Positions 41,051 through 51,376 of a stretch of 64,000 bases of DNA are shown here, piece by piece. How positions within the stretch are numbered: position 1 is the first letter of the stretch; each line of letters starts with the position of its first letter. The notes below the pieces were generated by a model. It was given only the letters and a program-made list of their open reading frames with translations, was not told the DNA's origin and ran no database searches. The position numbers were made by a program, and so were the translations under genes. Where the stretch lies: assembly GCA_965249645.1 (NCBI GenBank), contig CBDFML010000012.1:1-64000 (forward strand), written 5' to 3'. The DNA is from CAVOEB01 sp965249645. GTDB lineage: Bacteria; Pseudomonadota; Alphaproteobacteria; UBA828; JAPUJA01.

Positions 41051-42664
41051 TCAGAACCGCATCTGGCCGCGCAGCATCACAGCGTGCTCCGCGGCGGAAT
41101 CTTTGGCCGGCTCACGGCGCTCGCCCTCGAGGCTGAGGTTGAGCGACGATCCGATCTCGAAGCGGCTGCCGATCCAGTAGCGTTGTGATCCTTCGCCCGC
41201 CAGCGAGAACCCGCCATAGGGCGTCAGCAGCCCCTGGCCGCCGAACGCGCCGAAGCCATAGCCGAGCTCGCCGTCCAGCCGCATCTGCGGGACGTTGTCA
41301 TTGGCCGCCGTGTTATCGCTCGCCAGTTCGGCGACGTCCTGGTCCCACAGACGATCCACCCCGCTCGCCGTCTCGCCCCAGGCCGGGAAGAGGCTGAACG
41401 ACAGTCCACGCCCGTCGGCGCCCGGGTCGAGGCGGAGCGAGCCGCCGAGGCCCCATTCCCGGTAATCGCTCTGCCCCGCCAGCACCCGGCCGTTGCCCTC
41501 GATCGTCAGGCCCGCGGCCGGGTCGCGATAACGCAAGCCGCCGCCGATCTCGATGCCGGTGCCGGTGATCCCGTCGCCCCCGTCATGGCGCAGACCCAGC
41601 TCCAGGGACGGCGTCAGCGAGGAGCCCGAGGCCAGCGCCTGCTCGTGGCTGCCCTCCAGCGCCAGCCGCAGACGGTTGGCGTTCACCGTCTGCTGCGCGA
41701 TCAGGCCGTCGTCGCCCTCGCCCTCGACCTCGACCTGCGCCCACGAGGCCTCGCCCTTGAGCATGAGCGTCGTCGTGCCGCCCGCGATCGGCGACTCATC
41801 GGTCATCAAGGGACCGCTCGCGCCCGCCGCCGCCGTCTTGAGCGTCGTGTCGCTGCGCCTTACCGGGTAGTCGGGGTCGCCATCGCGCACCTGCGCGTCC
41901 TCGATCTCGATATCGCCCCACCCATAGCCCACCGTCGCCCAGAGACCGAGACCCTGTGGCGAGGTCCAGCCCAGATAGGGATGAACGCTGGTCATCCGGC
42001 TCTCATAGTCGCCGCGCACCGGCGACGATCCGGTACCGTCGCTATAGTCGAATTCGCCGATCGAGCGCGACAGCGCGAGCCCGGTCAGGAGATCCTCGCG
42101 CAGGCAGCCGTCGATGCCGAGCTGGCCGGTCAGCACCGTGCCGTCCCAGGCGAAGGCGGACTCCGTGCTCTCCAGCACCTGCCGCTCGCCCCGGCCCCAC
42201 ACCACCGGCCCGCCGGCGCCGGGTGCCATGCCGTCGTTCACCGCCGCGAGCGGCAGCCGGAAGGACGAGCCAGCCAGCACGTCGTCGAGGGTGAGCGTAC
42301 CGTCCTCGATCGCCTGAGCGTTGGATCGCAGCGTGTCATAGAGTGTCGATCCACCGGCCAGCGTGTAGGCGGTCGCCTGTTTGCCGCACGCCTCGTCCAT
42401 GCGCGCACCGATCGCCCGGTTGGTGACATCGGCGAGGGTCAGCGCGTGCTTGGAGAGAATCTCCTCGTTCAGGCGCCGGAAGCGCGCCTGGACCACGGCG
42501 CCTTCAGCGTCGATGATGGTCAGCGTGGCCGTGGCCGGCGCGCCTTTCGCCACGTCCGTGGGCAGCGTACCGAAGCCCAGCGCCACCCTCACGTCATGGA
42601 AATTGTCGTCTTGTTCGGCCTCTTCCGTGGCCTTGATGGTGAAGCTCTTGGTGGTGTCGCCCAT
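41051..42664 (-). CDS. C-terminal outer-membrane barrel of the giant FN3 protein (frame-shifted part)
   Basis: This frame carries the last part of the giant protein: the end of a Calx-beta-like domain, a linker and a beta-barrel of autotransporter type (GGSLRLDPGADGRGLSFSLFPAWG, YGGFSLAGEGSQRYWIGSRF) ending in MRF, the outer-membrane signature with a C-terminal Phe. It is separated from the rest by frameshifts at about 42685-42722. The start ATG 42664 is only the first one after the break. Its role is to anchor or export the passenger. Confidence 0.8.
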   Translation of the reverse strand: MGDTTKSFTIKATEEAEQDDNFHDVRVALGFGTLPTDVAKGAPATATLTIIDAEGAVVQARFRRLNEEILSKHALTLADVTNRAIGARMDEACGKQATAYTLAGGSTLYDTLRSNAQAIEDGTLTLDDVLAGSSFRLPLAAVNDGMAPGAGGPVVWGRGERQVLESTESAFAWDGTVLTGQLGIDGCLREDLLTGLALSRSIGEFDYSDGTGSSPVRGDYESRMTSVHPYLGWTSPQGLGLWATVGYGWGDIEIEDAQVRDGDPDYPVRRSDTTLKTAAAGASGPLMTDESPIAGGTTTLMLKGEASWAQVEVEGEGDDGLIAQQTVNANRLRLALEGSHEQALASGSSLTPSLELGLRHDGGDGITGTGIEIGGGLRYRDPAAGLTIEGNGRVLAGQSDYREWGLGGSLRLDPGADGRGLSFSLFPAWGETASGVDRLWDQDVAELASDNTAANDNVPQMRLDGELGYGFGAFGGQGLLTPYGGFSLAGEGSQRYWIGSRFEIGSSLNLSLEGERREPAKDSAAEHAVMLRGQMRF

Positions 42665-45600
42665 CTCCTCGAAGGCGAGCTTGCCGGTCGATCCAAGGCA
42701 TCCGGATCCACCTCGTATAGTCGGCCGCCACGGTCCGGCCCCGCGGGGTCACCGTGATCGGGATCTCCAGCGCGTCGGCCGCTTGCTTGCTCAGCGTCAC
42801 CGTCACCCTGACCGGATCGCCGCCCTCTTCGACCGCATAGGCCGCGGCGCCGAAGCGCACCGAATACACCCGCACCACGTTAATGGCCATGGCGTACGCC
42901 ACGCTGTCGCTCTCGCCGTCACTGACCTTGAACTCGAACGTCGCGAAAGGATCGCCGTGCGCGTTCTCCGGCGGAGTGTAGAGGAGGTTGCCCGCTTCGA
43001 GGTCGGCCGGCGTCACCTGCCGGGGTAGGGTGTCGCTGGTGATGGCCGCGCCGTTAAGCGACAGCGTCCCCCGGTCATTCCCCTCGTCATCCACGGGCGG
43101 CGAGGCGATCTTCACGTGGTGCAGCGTGTCCACTTCGTCGTCCGAATAGGCGAAGTCTTTCATCGTAAAGCGGTACGATTCGTTATCGTACGTGGACACC
43201 TCTTTGCTGGAACCCGTGGGGGGGTTGTTGAACGGCGTGGCGTTCGCGGCGGATGCGTCGCCCTCGCCGGCATCGTTCATCGCGCGCACTGCCAACGTGT
43301 ACTCGGTGCCGTTTTTCAGGCCGGGAACGGTGTATCCGGTGGCATTGGTCTGGCGATGGGCGCTGTTGGGGATGTCGGTGAAGTTATCGTCACCGTTGAT
43401 GCTGACCTGGTAGCCGGTGATGGTGCTGTCGTTCGGATCGGTCCAGGCAAGTGTAACCTTGCGGTAACCCGGCCCGACCGAGGAAATCTCCGGGGCGGCC
43501 GGCGGCGCAATCGGCCTGGCGGTCACGGTGGATGCCGGGCCGTTACCGGGATCGTTCACCGCGCGCACCGCAAAGGTGTACTCGGTGCCGTTGGTCAGGC
43601 CGGTCACGATGTATCCGGTGGGGGGCGCATTGGGGTCGGTTACGGGGATGTTCGCCCAATCAGTGTAGGTATTGTCGTCGCTGTTCCTCACCTTCGAGCG
43701 GACCTGGTACTTGGTGATCGATCTGTCGCTCGGATCGTTCCACGCAAGCACCACCTGGCCGTCGCCCGGCGTGGCCGAGGAAATCGTCGGGGCGTCCGGC
43801 ACCGCAATCGGCGTGGCCCCCACGCTGGAGGCTTTGCCGTCACCGGAAGCGTTCACCGCGCGCAGCTCAAACCCGTACGGGCTGCCGTTAGTCAGGCCGG
43901 TCACGGTGTAGGTGGTGGTGGTCGCACTGCTGCCGACGATGTCGCTCCAGTCGCCGAAATCGGCGCCGCTCACCCTCTGCCGGTACTGATACTTGGTGAT
44001 GCTGCTGTCGTTCGGATCGTCCCAGGTCAGCACAGCCTGCCCGTTAGCCGGCATGGCCGCGAGGTTCGCCGGGGCGGCCGGCACCGGCACCGGCGTGGCG
44101 TCCACGCTGCCCGCTCTGCCGGTGATCACGGTGTCGTCCCCGGACGTATCCACCGCCTGCACCGTGAAGGTGTAGTCGGTGCGATTGGTCAAGCCGGGAA
44201 TGAGCAGGGTCGTCTGATCCCCCGAGCCGGGCGAGAGAAACGTTTCCAAGAGCGGGTCCACGGAGTTGATGGGCGTGTAGTAGGTGCTGACCTTATAACG
44301 GGCGATCCCGGGGTCGCCCCTGTCCCACGTCAGCATGACCTGGCCCTCGCCCGGCGCCGCCACCAGACCGGTCGGCGCGGGCCAGAGCGGCGTGGCGGTT
44401 TCGGGGGACGCCGCGCCGGCACCGGACAGATTCACCGCGCGCAGCTTGAACGTGTACGCGGTGCCGTTGGTCAGGCGGGTACCGGTGCCGTCGCTCAGGA
44501 CGGTCACGGTGTGGGTGGTGGTGGCCGCACCGCTGCTCTCGATATCGATGAAGGTCGTGCCGCCGTCGGTGCTGTACTGGTATCCGCTGACCGTGTTGTT
44601 GTCCGGGTCGTCCCAGGACAGTGTGACCTGACGGTCCTCCCCCTCCGTGCCCATGAGGCCCGTCGGGGCGGCCGGAAGCGTCGGCGCGGTCACGGTAGAC
44701 GCCGCGCCCACACCGGAAGCGTTCTTCGCGCGCAGCGCAAACGTGTACTCGGTGCCGTTGGTCAGGCCGGTCACGGTGTAGGCGAGAGTGTTGTCCGTAT
44801 CGTTTTCGCTGATGTCGGTGCCGTCGATATCGGCGAACGTCTCGCCGCCGTCGGTGCTGACCTGGTACCCGGTGATCGTGTCGTCGTCCGGATCGTCCCA
44901 GGTCAGCGCAACCTCGGTGGCGCCCGCCGTGGCCGAGAGCGCCGTCGGGGCGGCCGGCACCGCAATCGGCGTGGCGGTTACGGTGGCTGCGAGACCTTTA
45001 CCCGCATCGCTTTCTGCACGCACGGCAAACATGTGCTCGGTGCCGTTGGTCAGGCCCATGACCGTGTGTGCGGTGGTCTCCTTGTCGCTGTCGGGGATCG
45101 CGCTGTAGTTGTCGCCGCCGTCGGTGCTGACCTCATAGTTATAGTTGCCGATGGTTGCATCGTTGCTCGGCTTCTCCCAGGACAGCGCCACCTGGCCGTC
45201 GCCCGGCGCGGCCGAGAGGTTCTCCGGGGCGTCCGGGATCGCAATCGGCATGGCGTCCACGGTGGACGCCGGGCCCTCACCGGTACCGTTCCCCGCGCGC
45301 ACCTCAAACGTGTAGGTCGTGCCGTTGGTCAGGCCGGTCGCGGTGTATGTGGTGGGGGGCGTGGGGGGCGTCGCAAAGGGGTTGGGGCTGGTGATGTCCG
45401 CCCAGGGGGTGTAGGTGCTGTCGTTGCTGTCCTTCTCCTTCCAGCGGACCTGGTACTTGGTGATCGTGATGTTGTCCGGATCGTCCCAGGACAGCGCGAC
45501 CTGTTGGTCACCGGGCGTGGCCGAGGAAATCGTCGGGGCGGCTGGCAGCGGCGGCGCCACCGGTGTGGCTTCCACGCTGGCTTTCACGCTGGTTTGGGTG

Positions 45601-48600
45601 CCGTCGGCTGTGGTCGACCACACGGTGAAGGTGTATTTGTCGCCGTTGGTCAACGGATTATTGGGATCGAGGCCAATGGAATCGTCAACCTTCGACGGCG
45701 ATGCGCCAAAGGCGAGGAAAGATGACCAATTTACTCCGGGGCCTTTGGTTGTGAGCGTATAGTCTTTGGCTCCGGGGACGCCCGTCCACTCCAGATGGAC
45801 CCGGGTGTGGTCCGGCGTCGCCACAAGATTCGGCGCGGGCCAGAGCGGCGTGGCTTTATCGCTGGACGCCGCGCCCTCGCCGGAAGCGTTCACCGCCCGC
45901 AGCTCGACCGTGTGCTGCCTGCCGTTGCTCAGGCCGGTCACGGTGTGTGAGACGGTGGTCGCGCCGCTGCCGTCGATGTCGGTCCAGTCGCCGAAAGCGC
46001 GGTTGCCCCTCTTCTGCCGGTATTGGTACCCGGTGATCGGGATGTTGCCCGGATCGTCCCAGGTCAGCGCCACCTCGCCCCCGTCGCTGCCCCGCGTGGC
46101 CGCGAAGTTCGCCGGGGCGGCCGGTTTCGCAATCGGCGTGGCGGTCACGGTGGCCCACGGGCCTTTACCGGAAGCGTTCTCTGCGCGCACCGCCAAGGTG
46201 TACTGGGTACCGTTGATCACGATGTTACCGCCACCATCGCTCAGGAAGACTACGGTGTATTCGGTGGTGGTCGCGCTGCTGTCACCAATGGAGACGAAGG
46301 TCGTCACGCCGCCGTTGGTGCTGTAGTCGTACCCGCTGATCGTGAGGTTGTTCGGATCGTCCCAGGTAAGCAGAACCTCGCCGTCACCCGCCGTGGGCGT
46401 GAGGTCCGTCGGCGCGGCGGGCAGAGCCACCGCCGGTGTGGCGGTCGCGGTAGATGCCGCACCGGTGATCTGGAAATTGGTGAAGGTTCCCGACGCCGCC
46501 CGCACTGTGAAGGTGTAGTTGGTGCCGTCGGTCAACCCGCCAACGGATACGGTCGTCTTATTCCCCGATCCGGACTCGTGCGCATTATCCGAAACCTGAG
46601 TGTTGGTGCCGGTGAGCGTCGTCCGGACCGCATAACGGGCGATCCCGGAGCCGCCCGTGTCCCACTGCAGCACGACCCGGCCGCTGTCCGCCGCCGTCGT
46701 CACGACCGGCGCGGGCCACAGGGGCGTGGCGGTCACGCGGGGCGCCGCGCCGGGACCGGAATCGTTCACCGCGCGCACCGCCAACGTGTAAAGGGTGCCG
46801 TTGGTCAGGCCGGTCACGGTGGTGGTGGTGGTGGCCGCGCTGCTGCCCTCGATATCGATGAAGTTCGTGCCGCCGTTGGTGCTGACCTGGTATTTGGTGA
46901 TCGTGCTGTCGGCCGAACCGTCCCAGGTGAGCGCAACCTCCTGGCTACGCGCCGTGGGCGAGAGATTCGCCGGGGGGTCCGGCACCGGCGCCGGCGTGGC
47001 GATCTTGCTGGAGGGCAGGCCGGTGATCACGGCGGTGCTGCCGGACGTATCCACCGCCCGCACCGTGAAGGTGTATTCGGTGCCGTTGGTCAAGGTGGAA
47101 ATGGTGGTGGTCGTCGTGTTCCCCGATCCGGCCGGGACGTCCAAGATCTCAGGCGTCGCGCCGCTGCTGGTGGCCTGCCAATGGATCCGATAATGGGTGA
47201 TCAAGGCGTCGCCCGTATCCCACTGCAATATGGTTTTGCGGTCGCCCGGATCCGCCGCCAGATCGGCCGGCGCGGGCCACAGTGGCGTGGCGGTGATGGC
47301 GGCGGCCGTGCCGCCAGCTAAATCGTTAGCCGCGCGCAGCGCCAACGTGTATGCGGTTCCGTTGGTCAGGCCGGTCACATCGTGTGTGGTGGTGGCCGCA
47401 CTGCTGCCGATGATGTTAGTGTAGTTAACGCCGCCGTCGGTGCTCACCTGGTATTTGGCGATCGTGCTGTCGGCCGGATCGTCCCAGGTCAGAGTGGCCT
47501 TGCGGTCTTCACCCTGCGTGACCGAGAGGTTCGCCGGGGCGGGCCACAGGGGAATAGCATCGGCGTCGGCCGGATTGCCGTTTCCGGAAGCGTTCACCGC
47601 GCGCAGCGCCAACGTGTACGCGGTGCCGTTGCTCAGGCCGGTCACGATGTGTGTGGTGGTGGTGTAACTGCTGCCATTCATATGGTTGAAGGTACCGCCG
47701 CCGTCGGTGCTGTACTGGTACTTCCTGATGGTGTTGTCGCCCGGATTGGTCCAGGACAGCGTGACTTGGCCGTCACCCGCCGTAGCCGAGAGGCCCTCCG
47801 GGGCGGCCGGTGGCGCGCGCGGCGTCGCGGTCGCGGTGGATGCCTGGCCGGGACCGGAAGCGTTCCGCGCGCGCAGCTTGAACGTGTACTCGGTGCCGTT
47901 GTCCAGGCCGGTCACGGTGTGTTCGGTGGTGTCCGCACCGCTGCCGTCGATGTCCGTCCACGCAGTGTAGGTGCTGTCGTCGCTGTCCGTCACCTTCGAG
48001 CGGACCTGGTATCTGGCGATCGTGTCGCCGCCCGGATTGGACCAGGACAGCGTGACCGCGCCGTCACCCGGCACGGGCAAGAGGTTAGTCGGGGCGGCCG
48101 GAAGCGTCGCGGCGGTCACGGTGGCTGCTGCGCCGTTGCCGCCAACATTCTTCGCACGCACCGCAAACCTGTACGCGGTGCTGCTGGTGAGGCCGGTCAC
48201 GGTGTATCCGGTGGGGGGCGCATCGGGGTCGGTGACGGCGATGTTCGCCCACGCAGTGTAGGTGCAGTCGTCGCAGTCCGTCACCTTCGAGCGGACCTGG
48301 TATCTGGTGATCGTGTTGTTGCCCGGATCGCCCCAGGTCAGCGTCACCTCGTCGGTTTCATCCGACGCGGCCGAGAGGTTCGGGGCGGCCGGAAGCGTCG
48401 CGGTGGTCACGGTGGCTGCTGCGCCGGTGCCGCCAACATTCTTCGCACGCACCGCAAACGTGTACGCGGTGCCGCTGGTGAGGCCGGTCACGGTGTAGCT
48501 GTCGGTGCTCGCATCACTGCCGTCGATGTCGGTCCAGTTGCCGTAGGCGCCGTCGCCTGTTTTCCAGCGATACTGGTACTTGGTGATCGTGTTGTTGGCC

Positions 48601-49364
48601 GGATCGTCCCAGGTCAGCGCCACCTGGGTTTCACCCGGCGCGGCCGAGAGGTTCGGGGCCGCCGGGGCCAAGGTGTTCCCCTGGACCCTGATTTGTATCG
48701 AAGTCGAGTACACACCGCCATCACCCTCCCAGCCCCCGGTTCCGTCAGACCGGCGCGTGTAGCGGTGATCGCCGATGCTCCACCCTATGGCCTTGCCGGA
48801 ATCTTCGTTGTCGTTAGCCGTCAGGTTCCAACGAGGTCTGGTTCCGCTACCGTCAAACGTCATGTGCACGAAGTATTGGGTGTCTCGATTCAGACGGGCT
48901 CCGCCAGGGGCGGTGAATGTCTGGAGTCCCGTCCCCACGTTGGACGGGTTGGTCAAGGTGTATAAGACCGCGTTGCTCGGGCGACCCGATCCGGTGGCGG
49001 CTCTCACCGTGACCGTCAGGGTTCCACTACCCGGAGCCCCCTGCGTGTCCAACTGGATACTTGATAGGTCGTAGCCCCGCGTATTCTGGCCCGTAAAGAA
49101 CCCCTGAGCGCAGTCTAGTTCTATTACTGGTTCAGAACCCAAGACACATGCTGTATGGCCGTGAGTGGTTTGCCCCGTGTTGCTCACGAGGGTCTGGGCG
49201 TGCGCCGGCGCCGAAAAGCCGAGCAGCAGCGCGGCGGCGGCGAGGAACGCGCCGATGAATGTCAGCCGTGGGAATGGTCTCGTGGGAACCGTCTGCTTGC
49301 GTGCGCCTGCCCGACCCGGCGCCGGGGGATTGGCGTTTTCGGTATCGACCGTGCCGTCAGTCAT
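42594..49364 (-). CDS. Giant secreted adhesin-like protein with about 19 fibronectin type III domains
   Basis: The N-terminus has a long signal peptide (LTFIGAFLAAAALLLGFSAPAHA). A lectin-like or anchor region (up to about residue 230) is followed by about 19 FN3 domains, each starting with a PxAP pattern and carrying LTW(D/N)DP. A cadherin-like domain (SKEVSTYDNESYRFTM) and a Calx-beta-like start (FGAAAYAVEEGGDPVRVTVTL) follow. The true protein continues in the barrel frame at 41051; the last 30 or so residues in this frame are shadow after a frameshift. It is probably an adhesin or autotransporter. Confidence 0.85.
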   Translation of the reverse strand: MTDGTVDTENANPPAPGRAGARKQTVPTRPFPRLTFIGAFLAAAALLLGFSAPAHAQTLVSNTGQTTHGHTACVLGSEPVIELDCAQGFFTGQNTRGYDLSSIQLDTQGAPGSGTLTVTVRAATGSGRPSNAVLYTLTNPSNVGTGLQTFTAPGGARLNRDTQYFVHMTFDGSGTRPRWNLTANDNEDSGKAIGWSIGDHRYTRRSDGTGGWEGDGGVYSTSIQIRVQGNTLAPAAPNLSAAPGETQVALTWDDPANNTITKYQYRWKTGDGAYGNWTDIDGSDASTDSYTVTGLTSGTAYTFAVRAKNVGGTGAAATVTTATLPAAPNLSAASDETDEVTLTWGDPGNNTITRYQVRSKVTDCDDCTYTAWANIAVTDPDAPPTGYTVTGLTSSTAYRFAVRAKNVGGNGAAATVTAATLPAAPTNLLPVPGDGAVTLSWSNPGGDTIARYQVRSKVTDSDDSTYTAWTDIDGSGADTTEHTVTGLDNGTEYTFKLRARNASGPGQASTATATPRAPPAAPEGLSATAGDGQVTLSWTNPGDNTIRKYQYSTDGGGTFNHMNGSSYTTTTHIVTGLSNGTAYTLALRAVNASGNGNPADADAIPLWPAPANLSVTQGEDRKATLTWDDPADSTIAKYQVSTDGGVNYTNIIGSSAATTTHDVTGLTNGTAYTLALRAANDLAGGTAAAITATPLWPAPADLAADPGDRKTILQWDTGDALITHYRIHWQATSSGATPEILDVPAGSGNTTTTTISTLTNGTEYTFTVRAVDTSGSTAVITGLPSSKIATPAPVPDPPANLSPTARSQEVALTWDGSADSTITKYQVSTNGGTNFIDIEGSSAATTTTTVTGLTNGTLYTLAVRAVNDSGPGAAPRVTATPLWPAPVVTTAADSGRVVLQWDTGGSGIARYAVRTTLTGTNTQVSDNAHESGSGNKTTVSVGGLTDGTNYTFTVRAASGTFTNFQITGAASTATATPAVALPAAPTDLTPTAGDGEVLLTWDDPNNLTISGYDYSTNGGVTTFVSIGDSSATTTEYTVVFLSDGGGNIVINGTQYTLAVRAENASGKGPWATVTATPIAKPAAPANFAATRGSDGGEVALTWDDPGNIPITGYQYRQKRGNRAFGDWTDIDGSGATTVSHTVTGLSNGRQHTVELRAVNASGEGAASSDKATPLWPAPNLVATPDHTRVHLEWTGVPGAKDYTLTTKGPGVNWSSFLAFGASPSKVDDSIGLDPNNPLTNGDKYTFTVWSTTADGTQTSVKASVEATPVAPPLPAAPTISSATPGDQQVALSWDDPDNITITKYQVRWKEKDSNDSTYTPWADITSPNPFATPPTPPTTYTATGLTNGTTYTFEVRAGNGTGEGPASTVDAMPIAIPDAPENLSAAPGDGQVALSWEKPSNDATIGNYNYEVSTDGGDNYSAIPDSDKETTAHTVMGLTNGTEHMFAVRAESDAGKGLAATVTATPIAVPAAPTALSATAGATEVALTWDDPDDDTITGYQVSTDGGETFADIDGTDISENDTDNTLAYTVTGLTNGTEYTFALRAKNASGVGAASTVTAPTLPAAPTGLMGTEGEDRQVTLSWDDPDNNTVSGYQYSTDGGTTFIDIESSGAATTTHTVTVLSDGTGTRLTNGTAYTFKLRAVNLSGAGAASPETATPLWPAPTGLVAAPGEGQVMLTWDRGDPGIARYKVSTYYTPINSVDPLLETFLSPGSGDQTTLLIPGLTNRTDYTFTVQAVDTSGDDTVITGRAGSVDATPVPVPAAPANLAAMPANGQAVLTWDDPNDSSITKYQYRQRVSGADFGDWSDIVGSSATTTTYTVTGLTNGSPYGFELRAVNASGDGKASSVGATPIAVPDAPTISSATPGDGQVVLAWNDPSDRSITKYQVRSKVRNSDDNTYTDWANIPVTDPNAPPTGYIVTGLTNGTEYTFAVRAVNDPGNGPASTVTARPIAPPAAPEISSVGPGYRKVTLAWTDPNDSTITGYQVSINGDDNFTDIPNSAHRQTNATGYTVPGLKNGTEYTLAVRAMNDAGEGDASAANATPFNNPPTGSSKEVSTYDNESYRFTMKDFAYSDDEVDTLHHVKIASPPVDDEGNDRGTLSLNGAAITSDTLPRQVTPADLEAGNLLYTPPENAHGDPFATFEFKVSDGESDSVAYAMAINVVRVYSVRFGAAAYAVEEGGDPVRVTVTLSKQAADALEIPITVTPRGRTVAADYTRWIRMPWIDRQARLRGDGRHHQELHHQGHGRGRTRRQFP

Positions 49365-49438
49365 GTTCGTCTCTTGCTTGCAGTCACGCTGTCCTACTCG
49401 CTGGTTGCTGGGCCTCGCTATGTAGCCTTCGGTTTGTA

Positions 49439-49444
49439 ATTATA
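49439..49444 (-). promoter_or_regulatory. -10 box TATAAT upstream of the giant FN3 gene
   Basis: The minus strand reads TATAAT about 75 bases before the ATG at 49364. The -35 region is not well matched, so this promoter call is tentative. Confidence 0.35.
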
Positions 49445-49736
49445 CCAAAGGGAGCATTCTCTGGACAGTTCCTAGTCGAACGCGGCTCCCTTGCCGAGCC
49501 GGCCGGGTCCGGCGACGGGGAGGAATTCGCCGGCGAGAGACGCGTTCGGCGGTGCGCCGCCAGAAATGCTCGGCCTCGCGTCTTCGCGGGAAGTGAATCG
49601 CACTGGGCCCAGGTTCGGTGAGCTTGAGGCGGGCGCGGCGCACATCCTTAGCCGCATAAGCGCCGATGACGAACCACCTGCAGGATCTTGCCTTCGTGGG
49701 TGCGGCTCGGCGGTCGGCGGAGGCCAGGCGGTTACT

Positions 49737-49880
49737 TCAGAACCGTATCCGTCCCCGCGGCATGACGCCGTGGTCCATGGCCGCGGCGTTGGCTGGCGCG
49801 CGGCGCTCGCCTTCAAGGCTGAGCTGGAGTGCAGCCTCGATCTCGTAGCGGCCGGCGAATGACGCGATACCGACGCTCAG
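49737..49880 (-). pseudogene. Remnant of a second autotransporter barrel C-terminus
   Basis: On the minus strand the translation reads FAGRYEIEAALQLSLEGERR and RGRIRF followed by a stop at 49737-49739. It matches the end of the barrel at 41051 (WIGSRFEIGSSLNLSLEGERR and RGQMRF). Upstream the frame is closed by a stop, so this is a relic of a duplicated or related gene. Confidence 0.7.
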
Positions 49881-50228
49881 ACGCCGGGATTCAGTGTTCG
49901 TGGTCGGACTTCACTAGCCGCCCGCCGGCGGCGAAGACGATCACGTCGTCGACGCACCGGCCCCTGTCACGAGCGCACGCCCTCAAACACCGCCGCGCAG
50001 GGCCGCGGCAGGCTGGTCGAACGGAGACACTCTCCCTGCTCCGCGAGGACGTGACAAATGTCGGGTAGACCACTGCGCGGCCCGTAGGTCCGCATCAAGC
50101 TCTCGACCCGATAGCGGCCGCGACGGCCGCACGGCGTCGCAGACCAGCGTCAATGTCCCGCCGGGGTCTGGACAACTGACGTTCGGACAAATCTTGCCGG
50201 GCCTGTCGGCATACGGCACTCTTGGTTC
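49881..50228. other. Intergenic stretch without a supported gene
   Basis: No frame has a recognised domain or good start. The bases upstream of 50229 do not show a clear promoter. I see nothing else firm here. Confidence 0.4.
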
Positions 50229-50690
50229 ATGTCGCGCGTCCAGAAGGAGCCACCGACACCCCACCCGGATGACCCAGACCCCACCGCCGCCATGCCTCGG
50301 CGGCAAGCGCGGGCAACGTCTTCGGGTGGCAATACGTCGCCGCGGCTTGCTTTGCCCTCCGACTTGTCCGGCTCCCTCCGGCAACTCGACGATGCCCAGC
50401 TCGACACCCTGCTGCACGCGGTCGAGGTGGAGACGCGGCGGCGAGGGCGCCGGATCGGGGATGACGATACGCAGGCCGCCCAGACCGGGAAGGCGCCGCC
50501 GGTGAAACCGACGCCACGACACAAGCCAAGGGCGAAGGGCCGCGCATCAAAGATAACTCCGGGCCAGACCAACATCATCCGGGCTGCGTTCGAAGCCGGT
50601 GTAAAGCCGTCGGCCCTCGCTCGCCAGTTTCGGACATCGCGCGCACAGATCGAGCGCATCGTGGGCGCGTCGAGGAAGGGCCGGTCCTGA
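50229..50690 (+). CDS. HTH-containing hypothetical protein (resolvase-type HTH)
   Basis: The 153-residue protein has a disordered, Pro/Arg-rich N-terminal half. The C-terminal HTH (ITPGQTNIIRAAFEAGVKPS, ALARQFRTSRAQIERIVG) resembles the DNA-binding end of resolvases. No catalytic domain is present. It may be a small regulator at the edge of prophage 2. The ribosome binding site is not obvious. Confidence 0.55.
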   Translation: MSRVQKEPPTPHPDDPDPTAAMPRRQARATSSGGNTSPRLALPSDLSGSLRQLDDAQLDTLLHAVEVETRRRGRRIGDDDTQAAQTGKAPPVKPTPRHKPRAKGRASKITPGQTNIIRAAFEAGVKPSALARQFRTSRAQIERIVGASRKGRS

Positions 50691-50715
50691 AGGCGCCACT
50701 GCTCGCGCAATGCTG

Positions 50716-51366
50716 TCACGCTCCGAGACCGCTCTTCCACAGCCGCGAGACCTTCTTTCTGACGGTGCTCTCGTCCGGCGCGTCGTTGGAATAGCCGTCG
50801 AGCTCGTCCATCAGATTGCGCACCAGCGCCGCCTGGGTCTCGGGCCAGCCGTTGTCGTGGATGTAGGTGCAGACGGCAATCCAGAAGCCGTCCCAGTCAT
50901 GGCGCGGCAAGCGGCCGGGACCGGTACGCCGCGAGACGGTCGGTGTTGCCGCAACCACGCCGTTCAGCCCATGCACCGCCTCGAAGCGCTCGCGTTCCTC
51001 GCGCGCGATCACCAGGTCGGCGAGGCCGATCTCCATGCCGCCGGCCGGCTCGTCGATCTCGATGAACGCGCCGGCCTCGTCCGCACGCAGGCGCCGAATG
51101 ACCGTGCTTTCGCCCGTGAACACCGGCCAGGCGTCAAATCCGAAGACCCGATGGACGCCGGAGAGTCTGCGACGGCCGTCACAGACCCGAACCGTGTCTC
51201 CGTCTTCCCCCTCGACATAGCGCCCGATCTCGGCATCGACCCCGTTCACCACCGTGGAGAGACCAAGCACCTCCTCGATGGCGTAACAGCCGAGATCGTG
51301 CACGCCCACACCCCAACGCCGGGCGATCTCGGGAAGCGTGAACAGGGTTCGGGTCGGAAGTGGCAT
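50716..51366 (-). CDS. Hypothetical protein in the XRE/ImmA operon
   Basis: The 216-residue protein begins with a short MerR-like segment (TLPEIARRWGVGVHDLG) and continues with a beta-rich body and a helical C-terminus (ESTVRKKVSRLWKSGLGA). It follows the XRE gene by 10 bases and should be co-transcribed with it. No domain is recognised; a regulatory role is possible. Confidence 0.6.
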   Translation of the reverse strand: MPLPTRTLFTLPEIARRWGVGVHDLGCYAIEEVLGLSTVVNGVDAEIGRYVEGEDGDTVRVCDGRRRLSGVHRVFGFDAWPVFTGESTVIRRLRADEAGAFIEIDEPAGGMEIGLADLVIAREERERFEAVHGLNGVVAATPTVSRRTGPGRLPRHDWDGFWIAVCTYIHDNGWPETQAALVRNLMDELDGYSNDAPDESTVRKKVSRLWKSGLGA

Positions 51367-51376
51367 CACCGCGCCC

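Noticed and set aside
43116..48965. Long plus-strand ORFs over the FN3 gene
   Set aside because: They are antisense shadows of a repetitive GC-rich gene, without starts or domains.
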